NCBI GenBank assembly: GCA_963693085.1
Contig: OY856412.1
Location: 1,412,720,894-1,412,784,893 of the forward strand
From: Alisma plantago-aquatica
Lineage: Eukaryota > Streptophyta > Magnoliopsida > Alismatales > Alismataceae
Length of the DNA stretch: 64,000 nt
Reading direction: 5' to 3'
Shown one piece after another: positions 24,521 through 36,280 of the stretch. Under the pieces are notes generated by a model, which did no database searches, was not told the origin of the DNA, and saw only the letters and a program-made list of their open reading frames with translations. The position numbers and the translations under genes were made by a program. The stretch's first letter is position 1, and each line of letters starts with the position of its first letter.

Positions 24521-24915
24521 ATCACTCGCGCGAGCCAGACTCTTCCCCCTTCCTCTGTTTCATTCTCTACTATCGATGCTCCTCTGCCTCTGCCTCTGCC
24601 ACCATTTTCTCTGGTCGTCGTCGCCCACTCGTCGGTCACCGCACGCCGCCACTACGCGCCATCGCCGTCGCCCACTCTCCGGCCGTCGCTATCACCCACT
24701 CTGAGCCACAGTCTGGTTCTCCGGCCGCTGCTATCTTGGCCGGCAGCGGCTCATCTAGCCCTGCTCTCCAGGTCCGACCACAACTCCTCTCCAGGTCCGA
24801 CCACAACTCTGCTCCCTGCTCTCCAGGCCGGCGCCGCCACGTATGAAGGTACCCTGCTCCTGCTCTTCTTCCTCCGCCCTCAAGCAGGTACCCTGCTCCT
24901 GCTCGACCACCATTA
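24521..24915 (+). promoter_or_regulatory. GC-rich leader or promoter of the CACTA genes
   Basis: About 400 bases rich in CpG and pyrimidine tracts (for example CTCTGCCTCTGCC and repeated CTCCAGGTCCGACCACAACTC) stand out against AT-rich surroundings. They lie between the subterminal repeats and the transposase gene. CACTA elements commonly carry a GC-rich first exon or leader here. No TATA box is evident. Confidence 0.45.
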
Positions 24916-25517
24916 ATGGCTGGTCAGATTCACACATTAATATTGCCAATAATATATGAAATAAATGCTAGCTCCAATTATAGACATATTGTATATGGTT
25001 TTGATCAGAAAAATGCGTAGATTGTGAATAAAATATACGTAAAGCTCTATTATTCTTCTTGTTACAAAGGTATAGTTAGTACACGAATATTAGATGATAT
25101 TCAAGAAAACCCTAGTTTGATGAGCATGTTGTTAATCATGTTAATTATAATTCTTTATATATTCTGATGTCATTATATAATTATGTGATCCCAACATCTT
25201 AAATTGAATTAGAATGATTTCAATGAATTATAGGGTTTTAAAGTTGATAAACATGTACAAGCAGAAATAGGGTTATTAAACCAATGGTTATAACATAGTA
25301 TGATCTTAATCTGATCTGGATGTTCATAATAACGTAGTATGTTAAATATGATGATTAGGGATACATATAATGTCTAGTAAAGATTCCTAGCCCTTTTGTT
25401 TGAAACTATTGATTTCTTGAATTATTATTTAATAATGCTCTATAGATTAGGATTAACCATGCTTCCTGTAGTTTATAGACATTTATTATATATAAGAATG
25501 ACAGCACATGTATTTGT
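24916..25517. other. AT-rich non-coding spacer
   Basis: This probable intron or 5' untranslated DNA lies between the GC-rich leader and the transposase gene. No coding frame, repeat or structure stands out. Confidence 0.5.
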
Positions 25518-25532
25518 TGGGCTAGAAACCCG

Positions 25533-25589
25533 TCCAAGATTTACTCATTAGGAGTAAATCTTGGATAGTCCCAGTTTGGGACTTTTTTT
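25533..25589. repeat. Two tandem stem-loops followed by a T run
   Basis: A perfect 14-bp stem (25533-25546 with 25552-25565, loop of 5) is followed by GTCCCA-GTT-TGGGAC (25568-25582) and seven T (25583-25589). It lies directly before the long foldback at 25590. Confidence 0.6.
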
Positions 25590-25773
25590 GAACACCTAAT
25601 CTCACCTAGGATGTAAGTGTATAATGTGTATTGGGTTTTCAAGAAAATTTCAGCAGCATTTCCCCATTTGTTCTCTAAGTACATATGTACTTGGAGAACA
25701 ACGGGGAAATGCTGCCGAAATTTTCTTGAAAACCCAATACACATTATACACTTACTAGTGAGATTAGGTGTTC
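25590..25773. repeat. Long foldback (MITE-like or hairpin-precursor-like) repeat
   Basis: Two arms of about 90 bases, 25590-25684 and 25685-25773, are near-perfect inverted copies meeting at GTACATATGTAC. The ends read GAACACCTAATC and GATTAGGTGTTC; one gap of about 6 bases separates the arms' alignment. It has no coding frame. It could be a small foldback MITE nested in the CACTA leader, or an inverted duplication whose transcript would form a long hairpin. Confidence 0.8.
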
Positions 25774-25917
25774 AAGAATGGGATAGGTGGTACACATTTA
25801 TTATATATAAGAAATGTATTTGTTGGCCTAAAATTTTAACCATGCATAAACTCTAACCTGTTAACCCTAGACCCTAATCTTGTTGTAATATATACTTGTT
25901 TTCTCTTTAATCATAGA

Positions 25918-28900
25918 ATGGATAGATCATGGATGTCCATTCACAATTGCTGCACCCCAGAGTTTAATTCTGGTCTTGACCAGTTTATTAGATTTGCCGA
26001 GGAACATAGGAAAAAACTTGGAGATAGGTTCTACTGTCCATGTAGGCATTGTGGTAACAACTTGAAAGTCAGCACTGGTGATGAAATCAAAAGACATGTC
26101 ATGTGCAATGGGATTGTACAAGGCTATACAGAATGGCACTGGCATTGAGAGATTTCAAACCCGAAACCATTGGATGTCGATAGTAGTGCTTGTGTGGAAG
26201 AAGAAATTGCCTCCAATGATGTAGATGTGAATGAACCAGTTCCAGTAGACATCATTGATGCGATGTTGGATAGTTGTGGGGTAGAGCACACCGATCCACC
26301 TCCCATGTTTAGAAACATTGTGCATTATGCTGAGATACCGTTATACACAAGTTGTACTAAGTTTATGAAGCTTAGCGTTGTGTTGAGATTGTATAAGCTG
26401 AAAGCTAACAATAGATGGAGCGACAAAAGCTTCACGTCATTGTTGTCTTTGTTGAAAGAAATGCTTCCTGAAGGAAATGAGCTGCCAATCTCAACATACC
26501 AGGTAAAGAAATTGTTGTGCCCAATGGAAATGGAGGCCAAGAAGATACACACATGCCCGAATGATTGTGTATTATTTCAAAAGGACTATGTGGATTTGAA
26601 AGATTGTCCAAAATGTGGTGCGTCACGGTATAAATTGATGACTTCGGGGGAGTCCAAAACTGGTTCTCCTACCAAGGTGATGTGGTATCTACCTATAATA
26701 TCACGATTTCAACGCTTGTTTGCAAATTTGATAGATGTGAAGAATTTGAGGTGGCATGCAGATGTTAAGAAAAATAATGATGCGATCCTACGACATGCGT
26801 CTGATTCCCCACAGTGGAAGAAGATTGATCTATTGTACCCTAAATTTGGTGAAGAAGAAAAGAATCCAATACTTGGGCTTTGTACATATGGGATGAATCT
26901 GTACGGGACATTGAGCAGCCAACATAGCAGTTGGCCAGTCATGCTTGTTATATACAATCTTCCTCCCTGGCTGTGTATGAAAAATAAGTATGTAATGTTG
27001 TCGTTGTTGATATCGGGCCCTAAACAACCTGGAAATGATATCGATGTTTATCTCGAACCTCTGATTGATGACTTAAAGAAACTCTGGGGTGAAGGTGTGA
27101 TGACCTATGATGCTTCATGAAGAGAGACATTTCATTTGCATGCTATGTTGTTTTGCACTATTAATGACTTTCCAGCATATGGGAATTTGTCTGGATATAG
27201 TGTTAAAGGAGCTAAAGCGTGTCCTATATGTGAAGAGAACACTAATTCAACAAGACTAAAACATGGCGGTAAGACTGTATATCTCGTTCATCGAAGGTTT
27301 CTTACAAAATTCCATCTGTATCGTAGGAAGCGCAAAGCATTCAATGGATTGAATGAGGAACGCAGTACACCTAAACCTATACCAGGGGAGGTTGTTTATG
27401 AAAGAGTAAAAGACTTTGTCAATGAATTTGGTAAGAGATCACAATGTACTATGGCCACACAGAGTGACAAATCTTTATTCAAGAAAAAGTCAATATTTTG
27501 GGATCTTCCTTATTGGAGTTCTTTGACAGTCAGACGTTGTAGCGATGTCATGCACGTTGAGAAAAATGTCTGTGATAGTGTCATTAGTACTTTGTTGAAT
27601 ATACCAGGTAAGACTAAATATGGCATAAAATCCAGACTGGACCTACGTGAAATGGGAATAAGGTCAGAATTAACAGAATTATGTGAAATGGGAAATCGAA
27701 GAACATACTTACCTCCCGCTTGTTACACATTGTCTAGAAAGGAGAAGAAAGCTATTTGTGAATGTTTGGTAAATGTTAAGGTGCCACAGGGTTATCATCC
27801 AACATATGTAGATTGGTATCAATGAAAGATCTGAAGTTGATAGGTCTTAAATCTCATGATTGTCACACTCTAATGCAACAACTATTGCCTGTGGCAATTC
27901 GATCTATATTGCCGAAGCATGTAAGGTTTGCAATCACCAGACTTTGTTTCTTTTTCAACAGTCTGTGCAGTAAAGTTATTGACCCTGATACTCTTGATAA
28001 TATGCAAAGAGAAGTGGTTGTTACCCTATGTCATCTTGAGATGTATTTTCCTCCGTCGTTCTTTGATATCATGGTACATCTTGTTGTCCACTGACTAGGG
28101 AAGTGAAAATGTTAGGACCAGTTTTCTTGCATTGGATGTATCCCTTTGAACGATACATGAGCATTTTTAAAAGTGATGTTCGAAACCGTTATCGGCTTGA
28201 AGGGAGTATTATTGAGGGTTATGTGGTGAGAGAGGTTATGGATTTTTGCAATGACTTTCTCAGTGGTAATGACACTCCTGGTAATGACAAGAATATTGAG
28301 GAGTAATTTGGCAAAGGAATTTTGGGATCACAGGTGAAAGTAATCAGCCGTGAGTAGTTGGAACAAGGTCACTTGTATATTTTACACAACATGGACGAAG
28401 TGAGTGTTTAAATTGAGGAACATACCAATTTCATCAAGAGACAACATCATCGAGCCAATACAATGTGGCTTGCTAGAGAGCATAACAAGACATTTATTAA
28501 GTGGTTTGAAGATAAAGTCTTACATCAACTATCTCAAACACCAGATGATATTATAGAAACTATCAAATGCCTCACCTTTAAACCAAAATTGAATGTTATG
28601 TCTTATGAAGGGTATGACATTAATGGATTCACATATTACACAAAGCGCCAAGATGATAAGAGTGTCGTCCAAAACAGTGGGGTCAGCCTTCAAGCGTCGA
28701 CTATGTTTTTTGCAAGTGTAAAGGATAAGAGTCCACGTGAAGCTAAAATGTCATATTACAGTGTCATTGAAGACATATGGGAGTTCGACTACATAGATTT
28801 TAGAATTCCGCTCTTCAAATGTAATTGGGTTGATAACACCAAAGGAGTTATAATGGATGAATTGGGTTTCACTTTAGTGAACTTTGAAAAGATTGGCGAG

Positions 28901-29170
28901 AAGGGTGAACCATTCATATTGGCATCACAGGCAAAACAACTATTTTATATCGGTGATCCTGCAAATGATAAATGGTCAGTTGTTCTTCATGGTAAAAGAT
29001 AGTTCATTGAAGATCCTATAGATGAAGAAGAGTACTATGATAAGTATGATGACTCCAGTCCATTCTCAGTTGGGTTGCCAACACCAGTAAATATTGAAGC
29101 TAATGATGACATGTATGTGCACGGAGATCACAATGTAGGATTGTTAATTGATAAAAAATTGCAATATTAG
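25918..29170 (+). pseudogene. tnp2: CACTA transposase, TNP2 type
   Basis: TNP2 is the CACTA transposase that cuts and joins the element ends. Domains in order: transposase-associated domain (25918-26148; MDRSWM, then FYCPCRHCGNN), the tnp2 catalytic region (26170-27820; LLYPKFGEEEKNPILGLC, NLPPWLCMK, DFPAYGNLSGYS), a DUF4218-like part (27830-28300; LKSHDCHTLMQQLLPVAIR, VFLHWMYPFERYM), and a DUF4216-like C-terminus (28463-29000; FKCNWVD, PFILASQAKQLFY). It is broken by TGA at 26146, TGA at 27118 (where family members read DAS-x-x-E), a frame change near 27820, and stops at about 28092 and 28304. The Asp usual in the LCTDG motif is Tyr here (GLCTYG), so catalysis would be lost even if the frame were open. 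Introns may explain one or two breaks. Confidence 0.88.
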
Positions 29171-29199
29171 AGGCATGTTTATATTTTTTTATATGTTTT

Positions 29200-29400
29200 A
29201 TTTTTCTGAATGTGAACTTTACAATGTGAATTACTTTACAATGTGAATGTGAACTTTACAATGTGAATTTTACAATGTGAATTACTTTACAATGTGAGCT
29301 TTACAATGTGAATTACTTTTCAATGTGAATGTGAACTTTACAATGTGAGCTTTACAATATGAATTACTTTACAATGTGAACTTTACAATGTGAATGTAAA
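29200..29400. repeat. ACTTTACAATGTGAAT minisatellite
   Basis: About a dozen imperfect copies of a 14-20 base unit (TTTACAATGTGAA with variants) fill the interval between the transposase gene and the next gene's ATG at 29408. Confidence 0.8.
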
Positions 29401-29407
29401 CTTTCAG

Positions 29408-32400
29408 ATGGCTGAGCATTCTCCTGATGACCGTGCTGATGATTACTGTGAGGGTGAGGACATCAATGCGCCACCTCACAATGTAAGTTTTAAAAATATA
29501 TCATATATTTATATCTATATGTCCATTTATAGTTATATCATGTAAGTGTGTTTATTTTTTCAAATTTTAGGTTGATGATGCACATGTACCCTCTGAAGCA
29601 CTTGAGGCACTTGATGGGCAGCACCAAAAAGTTGACAAGAGAAGGGGAATAACTTGATGAAGAAGTTAATAGCGCAAAGGGGAAATGGACCCAAACTTGT
29701 TGTGGATTTTGATAATGCAGGAAATGCAATTGGATTGAATCGCAATTCGTTTGTTTCATATCTTGGGTATGTTACTCGTAGCCATTGCGGTTGTAAGATA
29801 GATTCTTGGCATAAAGTTTCTAAGGGGAAGAAAGACGTAATATGGAAGGATTTATGCGTGAGTTATTATTAATTTGCAATTCTATTTTGTAGATAACTAA
29901 TTTTTTGGATACTAGTTAATAACAATTCTATTTTGCAGAGTATATTTGAATTGGATGAAAAGATGCATCGTAAATGTGTGATGCAACATTGTGGGAGAGT
30001 CCTAAGGAACTATAGGATAAATCTCACCCGAGAATACATAAAAGAAGGTGACAAGAGGAAGAAGACAGTCACTGAAGTGTGGAACTTCCTGGACCAAGAA
30101 GAATGGGATGTGTTTGTTTCTTCAACAAAAACTGATGAATTCAAGGTATTAGGCGTCACTCCCAATTTAAATAATATACGTTGTATTCACCTATTAAAGA
30201 TTAACATTTAGTGTTACTAACCAAATCATTAATTTGCATACTAACTAGGCCCTCAGTGAGGCGCAAAAAGCAAGGTGTGCACTGAATGTGTACGACCACA
30301 CAATGGGTCCAAAGGGGTATGTAGGCATTCGCCAAATACTACAGACTGAGTCTACTGCTCAGTCTGCTGCTACTCAGGAGTCCTCTACTATAGGTACTAC
30401 ACCTCTGCTTCGCTATGATGTCTGGATAGCTGGGAGGCAAAATAAGAAGGGAGAAATAAGGAAGCCTGCAACTGCTCAGGCGGCTGCAAAAATGGTAAAA
30501 TACAACTCTTAGAGCAATCGTTCGAATATTGATTATTTGTGGGGTTTACTTAATTACAAATTTTTGTTTTGGAAATTAGCGGGAGCCGCACGAGCTGAGG
30601 AAATAAGGTAAGTTCATCCCTGAGGGCACAAGGGATGAATTGACAGTTGCTCTGGGTAACCTAGAGCATCCTGGACATGTTAGGGCTGCAGGCACTGGTG
30701 TGGGCATCAAAGCGTTCTTTGGGCCATCCCAGCGCAAACATGTCCCAAAAGCGGGAATTTCACAAGAAGAGGTAACCTATTCTTTCTTTAGAATGTTACT
30801 ATAAAAGAGAATTCAATAATCAGAAGCTAATGTTTCTTTTATCCATGTATAGGTAGATAAGATAGTTGATAGGAAAGTCGATGAAGTAGTTGATAAGAGA
30901 ATCAAGGAAGCAGTTGATAAGACACTCCATGAAGCAATGAGAAAGTGGCAGGCATCTCTGACTACCACTCAGCAGACAGTACCTATGGCATCCCGCTCTA
31001 CTCCTACTACAGAGGTAGGGAGTAATCATGTAGACCCACCACCTAGCACATTCGCTGTAAGTATTTTTATGACATAGTAACTAGTCTTTTCAAGATGATA
31101 TGTTTTCAAGATGATATGTATATATGTATATAACATTCTTTACACAAAAATTTATAGGGGTTGAAGCCATGCCGTCTAAAAAGTAAATAATTTGTCGTTG
31201 TAGAGGCATCGGCTTACCCATCCCTACCAGGGGAAATGTTTCATGGGTCTCCATTACCATCTGGTTGGGTTCGTGTGAGCCCGCTACATATATTCCCTAA
31301 TTGGATGGATCTTCCATTGCCATATGCCTACCCAGATTGTGAAACAGTTGGTGAGGCAGAAGGCGGAGTGATATTGTGGCCAAAAGCGGATGTCCTCTAT
31401 ACTGAAACTATATGGTAAATTTACATTACGTTAAATTTTTAGTGTGTGTATATGATGTCAATTGATCTGAAATTATATATATACATGTTACAAAGAAGAC
31501 ACCCAGAGCATCTAGGCCTCCACCTCCACCTCCTACATTACCAAGTTGGGTTCCACTGGACCTACCTGTCCCGTTAGGTCCTAATTGTAGGGGTATGACA
31601 ATATGGTTAGGCGAACATGATATAAATTGCCCTATAATTGTTTCTATAGATGTGAATGTTGCAGGTCAATCATACGAAAGCATACTATTTATACAAGATA
31701 TTTTAGAGTTGTTTCGATATGATTGGCTGAATACATCTGTGATAGAGCTATGGATAAGGTGAGATCTTCTTTATACATCCATATACCTTGTGTAGGATCT
31801 GGTGATATGGTTTCTTATTTATTAATGCATACGTAATACATGTTTTGTTGCTACTTAGACAAGATATGTGCAGATTTTTCATTCGAACATGTAGGATTTT
31901 TTATTCCATCTTTGATTAGTCTAGTAGCTAAAGACCCTTCGTCTTTGCAACAATACTGCTGTGATGCTTTTACAAATTTTTCTCAAAATAACAAGACGGT
32001 GATAATAGCTCCATTCAATGTGGAGTAAGTTTACTTTGCTTATAATTTGGACTTAAGAAAATTACATTTTTATTGTGGATTTTGAGTTATTAATTTTTAA
32101 CTTTTTTACCTCTAGTGGTATGCATTGGGAGTTACTAGTTATTGTCCCCGAGACGTTCACTGTCTATTATCTAGATCCTAAGGGGACTAAATTGAATTCA
32201 AAATATGGACACACAATGAAAATGGCATTATTCCGGTGAGAAATATTTCATTTTCATATCCGTTAACATATGTTATTACATTACTATTTAATTATGCAAT
32301 GTACTATGTTACATTAACATGTAGGGGTTTAGGTGAGTTCAAAAAGGCTAGAGGAAAGGTCCCCAGGAAAAAGAACCAGCCAATAACTTGGAAGAACGTG

Positions 32401-32837
32401 GAAGTAAGTTCCCGACTACAATGTATATATTATTTATGTGAACACTACTTAATTAGTTGTATTTTTTAATATTTTGTATGTTTCAATTTATAGTGTGCTA
32501 CACAAGACAATGGATGGGCATGTGCATACTATGTGATGCGATTTATGCACATGATTATCAAATATGCCGCAGTGGACATCGATACCATTCCTGAGGTATT
32601 ATATATAGTCTCATTAGATAATATGAAATATATCAATCTTATTTATATATTATTAATTATATATATACATCATTCTCTTTGTAGGTGTTTAAAACTGACC
32701 ACACTACAGGAAAGGCCTTACTAGATGTACATGCTCCCTATACGACAGAAGAATTAAATGATGTAAGAGAAGAATGGGCAAAAGTCATACAAGTAGTGGG
32801 GTTTTTAAAATATTATTGGGATGTTGATAGCGAATAA
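29408..32837 (+). pseudogene. TnpA-like gene fused to a Ulp1/C48 protease
   Basis: A second CACTA gene with about 13 exons readable by GT-AG borders: 29408-29482, 29571-29857, 29939-30145, 30249-30494, 30580-30771, 30853-31056, 31158-31414, 31496-31758, 31859-32024, 32116-32235, 32325-32403, 32494-32595 and 32685-32837. Exons 2-5 match the Ptta/En/Spm plant transposase domain (WHKVSKGKKDVIW, HTMGPKGYVGI, LGNLEHPGHVR). Exon 6 is a charged coiled-coil-like run (VDKIVDRKVDEVVDKRIKEA). Exons 9-13 form a C48 protease with His in GMHWELL, Asp in YYLDP, Gln in ATQDN and Cys in GWACAYYVM. The first half has a 1-base deletion near 29653 and stops in exons 5 and 7, and the exon 8-9 join is out of frame. 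Exons 9-13 join in frame without a stop. Confidence 0.8.
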
Positions 32838-32879
32838 TGACGAAAGAATGATATTTTGTAAATGAATTTCTGAATTGTA

Positions 32880-33085
32880 ATATGTGTGAGTGTTTCTACA
32901 TGTCTGAATGTTTCTACATGTGTGAATGTGAAAATGAATGAAACTACTGGTTGCTATATGAATGTTTCTACATATGTGAATGTGAAAAGGAATGGAACTG
33001 CAGATTGCTACATGAATGTTTCTACATGTGTGAAAATCGAATGGAACTGGAGGTTGCTAAATGTGTGAAAACTAATGTTGTTAAT
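32880..33085. repeat. Tandem repeat after the Ulp1 gene
   Basis: Roughly 55-60 base units built on GAATGTTTCTACATGTGTGAA followed by GGAACTG...TTGCTA are repeated three to four times, just after the stop codon of the TnpA-Ulp1 gene. Together with 29200-29400 this brackets the gene with GTGAATG-rich minisatellites. Confidence 0.7.
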
Positions 33086-33189
33086 TTTGCAGGTTTGTGG
33101 CCTGTTTTTGGCTGATATCAATGGATGTCGTAAAACCTGTAGTTCATACCTGAACTGCAGGTTTCTCATCCTACGACCAGCTACAGCAG

Positions 33190-33470
33190 GCTTGCAGACT
33201 GATTAAAAAAAATACATATAATAGGAATCGGTTATTTGAAAAAATCGACGACACATGCTTACAGCATCAGATAATAGCTAAAACCGACGTCTAATGAGAC
33301 TAGACACCAAGTGATATGGAGTCAGTTATCAATAAAAAAATCGACATTGATTGTGCCCTAAATGGCGCCCTTTCTGTAGCGCGAAGGTTTATGGCGTCGG
33401 TATCAAAACTAATAATCGACGCCTATACCCCCCTACAGGCGTGTTTTCAGTGGCGTGCGAAGGGTTGTGG
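33190..33470 (+). repeat. CACTA 3' subterminal repeats, part 1
   Basis: Units such as AATCGGTTATTTGAAAAAATCGACG and AAAACCGACGTC repeat here, as at the 5' end. The run is cut by the solo LTR at 33471 and resumes at 38171 with GGCGTCGGTTTGAAAACCGAC. Confidence 0.7.
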
Positions 33471-34859
33471 TGTAACATCCCGGACATGGGTTATGTTTTA
33501 ACCGTAGGTGTTTTGTTTAATAAAAGTGATTATATGCTTGCTCTTATCTTTTGAAAAGTAATTAAGGCTCAAGAGGAACTTATATTGCAATTTTAGTCCT
33601 TTTTGAATATTGTTGAAATTAATGTTTTGCTTGTTTTGGACTAAAGTGCAAATTACCCAAGTTGAGAGGTTAAATTGCAAATTGTGCATGATAATATGTT
33701 ACTCATATGTTGAAGCATCATGAGAGCGAAGATGATGCAGAGGTATGTCTTGTGATAGCCTGACTACCAAGAAAGAGCTGATAAAGCAATGTTTGTGCAT
33801 TAAAACTAGTTTTGGTGTAATGCACAATTTACCCAAAACCTAGGGTTCAATATGCAAATTACCACTTCCAAATGGTCCCTACAATTTCTTGGGATCATGT
33901 GAAGCAAAGAAAATGAGAGGGGCTTCTCATTTGTATCTCTTTGAAGGAGAGAGAATCTTGATATTAAAATAATCAAGATTTAAGCATAATGGAAACCTTA
34001 GTTCAAATTAATGCAAAAATAAATGAAATAATTGAAGGACCATCAACAAAAATTGAAATGGTTGAATTAAGATATGTTTGGACGTCCTTGTGCTTTTAAA
34101 GGGCCACGAAATATCTCAAGGAGGTGAAAAACCCACTCACATTATTATAAGAAAAAGAAATATCCACTCACTTATGGATATTACTATTAAATGGATTAAG
34201 GTGCTTAATTTGCTTTTCTTTAAATTGTGGATAATTGAGAGGAATAAGAAGCAAGGAGGATAGCCTAATATATAAGGAAGACAAGGGGGCAAGTGGCAAG
34301 GGAATTGAGGAGATAATTCCTACTTTCTCTCTCTTAATTGAATTTTCAATAAAATTCTCATATAAGCTCATTTATCCATAGAATGAAAGGATAATTTCGG
34401 ATTCACTTCCACCCTTTTGCTTGGAAAACTACCAAGGAAGCTTTTAAGGACCAATAGGACGAACCCCAACATGTTGGTAAGCTTCTTGACCTTCTTTCAT
34501 CTTGATTTCATGGTGGAAATCATAAATCAATGCATAATTTCTTCTTTTCTTCACTCCATCTTCAACCCTAGACAATCTTTTCACTCCAAAACTTGAGGAC
34601 GAGACTTGGGGGAGTTGCAAAAGATTCTTCCACCATTTTTGACGTGAAGCTCCAATCTTTGAAGCTCAATTGAAGGCGGGTTATATAACTTGAACCCTTA
34701 TTCATTATTATTGAATTCAATTTCTCAACCCTTTATGTTCAATTGGTCTTTTTGCAATTCCTTTGATTGATTGATGGAATCACAATGATAATGGCAGTAG
34801 TTTTCAATGGACTAAGGCTTGATGATATGACATCATCTTAGGCACACTTTCCAACAATT

Positions 34860-35470
34860 TTAAGTTGCAAACGGTTTTGGACCCTTGGTCCAAACGGTTT
34901 CACCAAACGATTTGCAAACCGTTTGGTGATTTGAGTCCCAAACCGCATGAGAGTGTTGACCGTTTGGATGGGTTGACCGTTTGAGGTCTGAACCCTAGTA
35001 CATGTTGGATGATGATCCAATGGATCCAATTCATTGATTAAATGTATGGACAATCCACCAATTACAACCCTAATCGATTTGTTGGAGGTTCCATAAAGTG
35101 ATCCATTCGATTTCAAGACTTTTTCTGTCAAACGGTCTTGAAACCGTTTGGGATCAAACGGATTTCAAAACTGTTTGGTGATCCAATGGTTGAGATTTGA
35201 GGGTTGGATATCCAAGAGCCAATAATTGTTGAACTTCAATAACTCAATTTATTGAAGGTTTCAATGTAGCAAATAATGTTCAACCAATTGATGAATGTAC
35301 CTAATGAACCCTTACAGTTTTGAGACTGATTTGGCCCAAACGGTCTTCAGACCGTTTGAGTCCAAACGGTCTTGAAACCATTTGGGGTCAAACGATTTTG
35401 AAACCATTTGGTTTTAACTATTTCAAAACCGTTTGGAAACCAAACGGTTTCAAAACCGTTTGGTGATGAA
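34860..35470. repeat. CAAACGGTTT/AAACCGTTTG palindrome array in solo LTR 1
   Basis: At least ten copies of CAAACGGT or ACCGTTTGG occur in both orientations, several joined as CCAAACGGTTTCAAAACCGTT. They are the counterpart of the AAACGGTCTTGAGACCGTTT array of solo LTR 2 (42620-44130). Confidence 0.8.
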
Positions 35471-35629
35471 ACCTCAAAACTGAATAAAGGTCAATTGTGA
35501 TTCAATCATTTGGAAATTGAAGGTGATGATTGTTCCAATGATCCAATGATTGACAGAGATGGTAATCAATGAAGGTAAAAAGGTTGAAATCCTAAAAGTA
35601 CCTAAATGATTATTACCATTAAAGGGATA

Positions 35630-36280
35630 AACCCTAATTGCTTATAAGAATAATAACTTAGTACACTATGTCAATCATAGTTGTATGTACTTGATTGAAG
35701 GGTTGATATAAGCTAATCAAGTTGAGAGGATGATAGAATGGAATTCATACATGAGTATGATTCATGTGGTGATTAAGGGTATGATCCTTAGAAAAGAGAT
35801 CATGAAACCCTAATCATGAGCATAAACCCTAATTGACAAGGTTATTGAACCATAACCCTAATTCAGGGCAATTCTAGGTGAAACCCTAATCCAGGGTAAG
35901 GATGTAACCCTAATCCAGGGTGATGATATAGTAAACCCTAATTGTGGGTAATTGAATGTGAAACCCTAAATGGGATGAATAGTAAACCCTAATTATGGGT
36001 AATGGAACATGAAACCCTAATTGGGATGAATAGTAAACCGTAATTGTGGGTTATTGAATGTAGACCCTATTATGGGGTGAAATTTATGTGAAACCCTAAC
36101 TTAGGGTGATTTTATGAGAAACCCTGATGTTTGATGTGATGTGGAGCTCAAATCCAGGGTGATACTATGTAATGTTTTTTTTTAAACCCTAATCTTGGGC
36201 AATATGGTGATAAACCATAACCTTGATGTGGGTAATGGGATGAATATCCTCAAAAGACATGGGAAACCCTAACCCTAGTA
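35630..36280. repeat. Telo-box (AAACCCTAA) array in solo LTR 1
   Basis: I count about eleven exact AAACCCTAA motifs in some 650 bases, embedded in a degenerate unit of 45-55 bases (AAACCCTAATTGTGGGTAAT, then GAATG). The reverse-complement counterpart lies at about 41580-42550 in solo LTR 2. AAACCCTAA is the plant telo-box, a known binding site for telomere-repeat-binding factors in promoters. Confidence 0.75.

Noticed and set aside
25568..25589. Rho-independent-type terminator
   Set aside because: The shape fits (6-bp stem and seven T), but this is plant DNA, where such a signal does not end Pol II transcripts. Kept only as a structural finding.
33316..33554. Two overlapping 60-codon frames at the solo LTR/CACTA junction
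   Set aside because: They cross the junction of two elements and so cannot be an inherited gene.
35630..36280. Interstitial telomere
   Set aside because: The motifs are separated by 30-50 bases of other sequence and lie in a degenerate longer unit, so this is not a TTTAGGG tandem tract.
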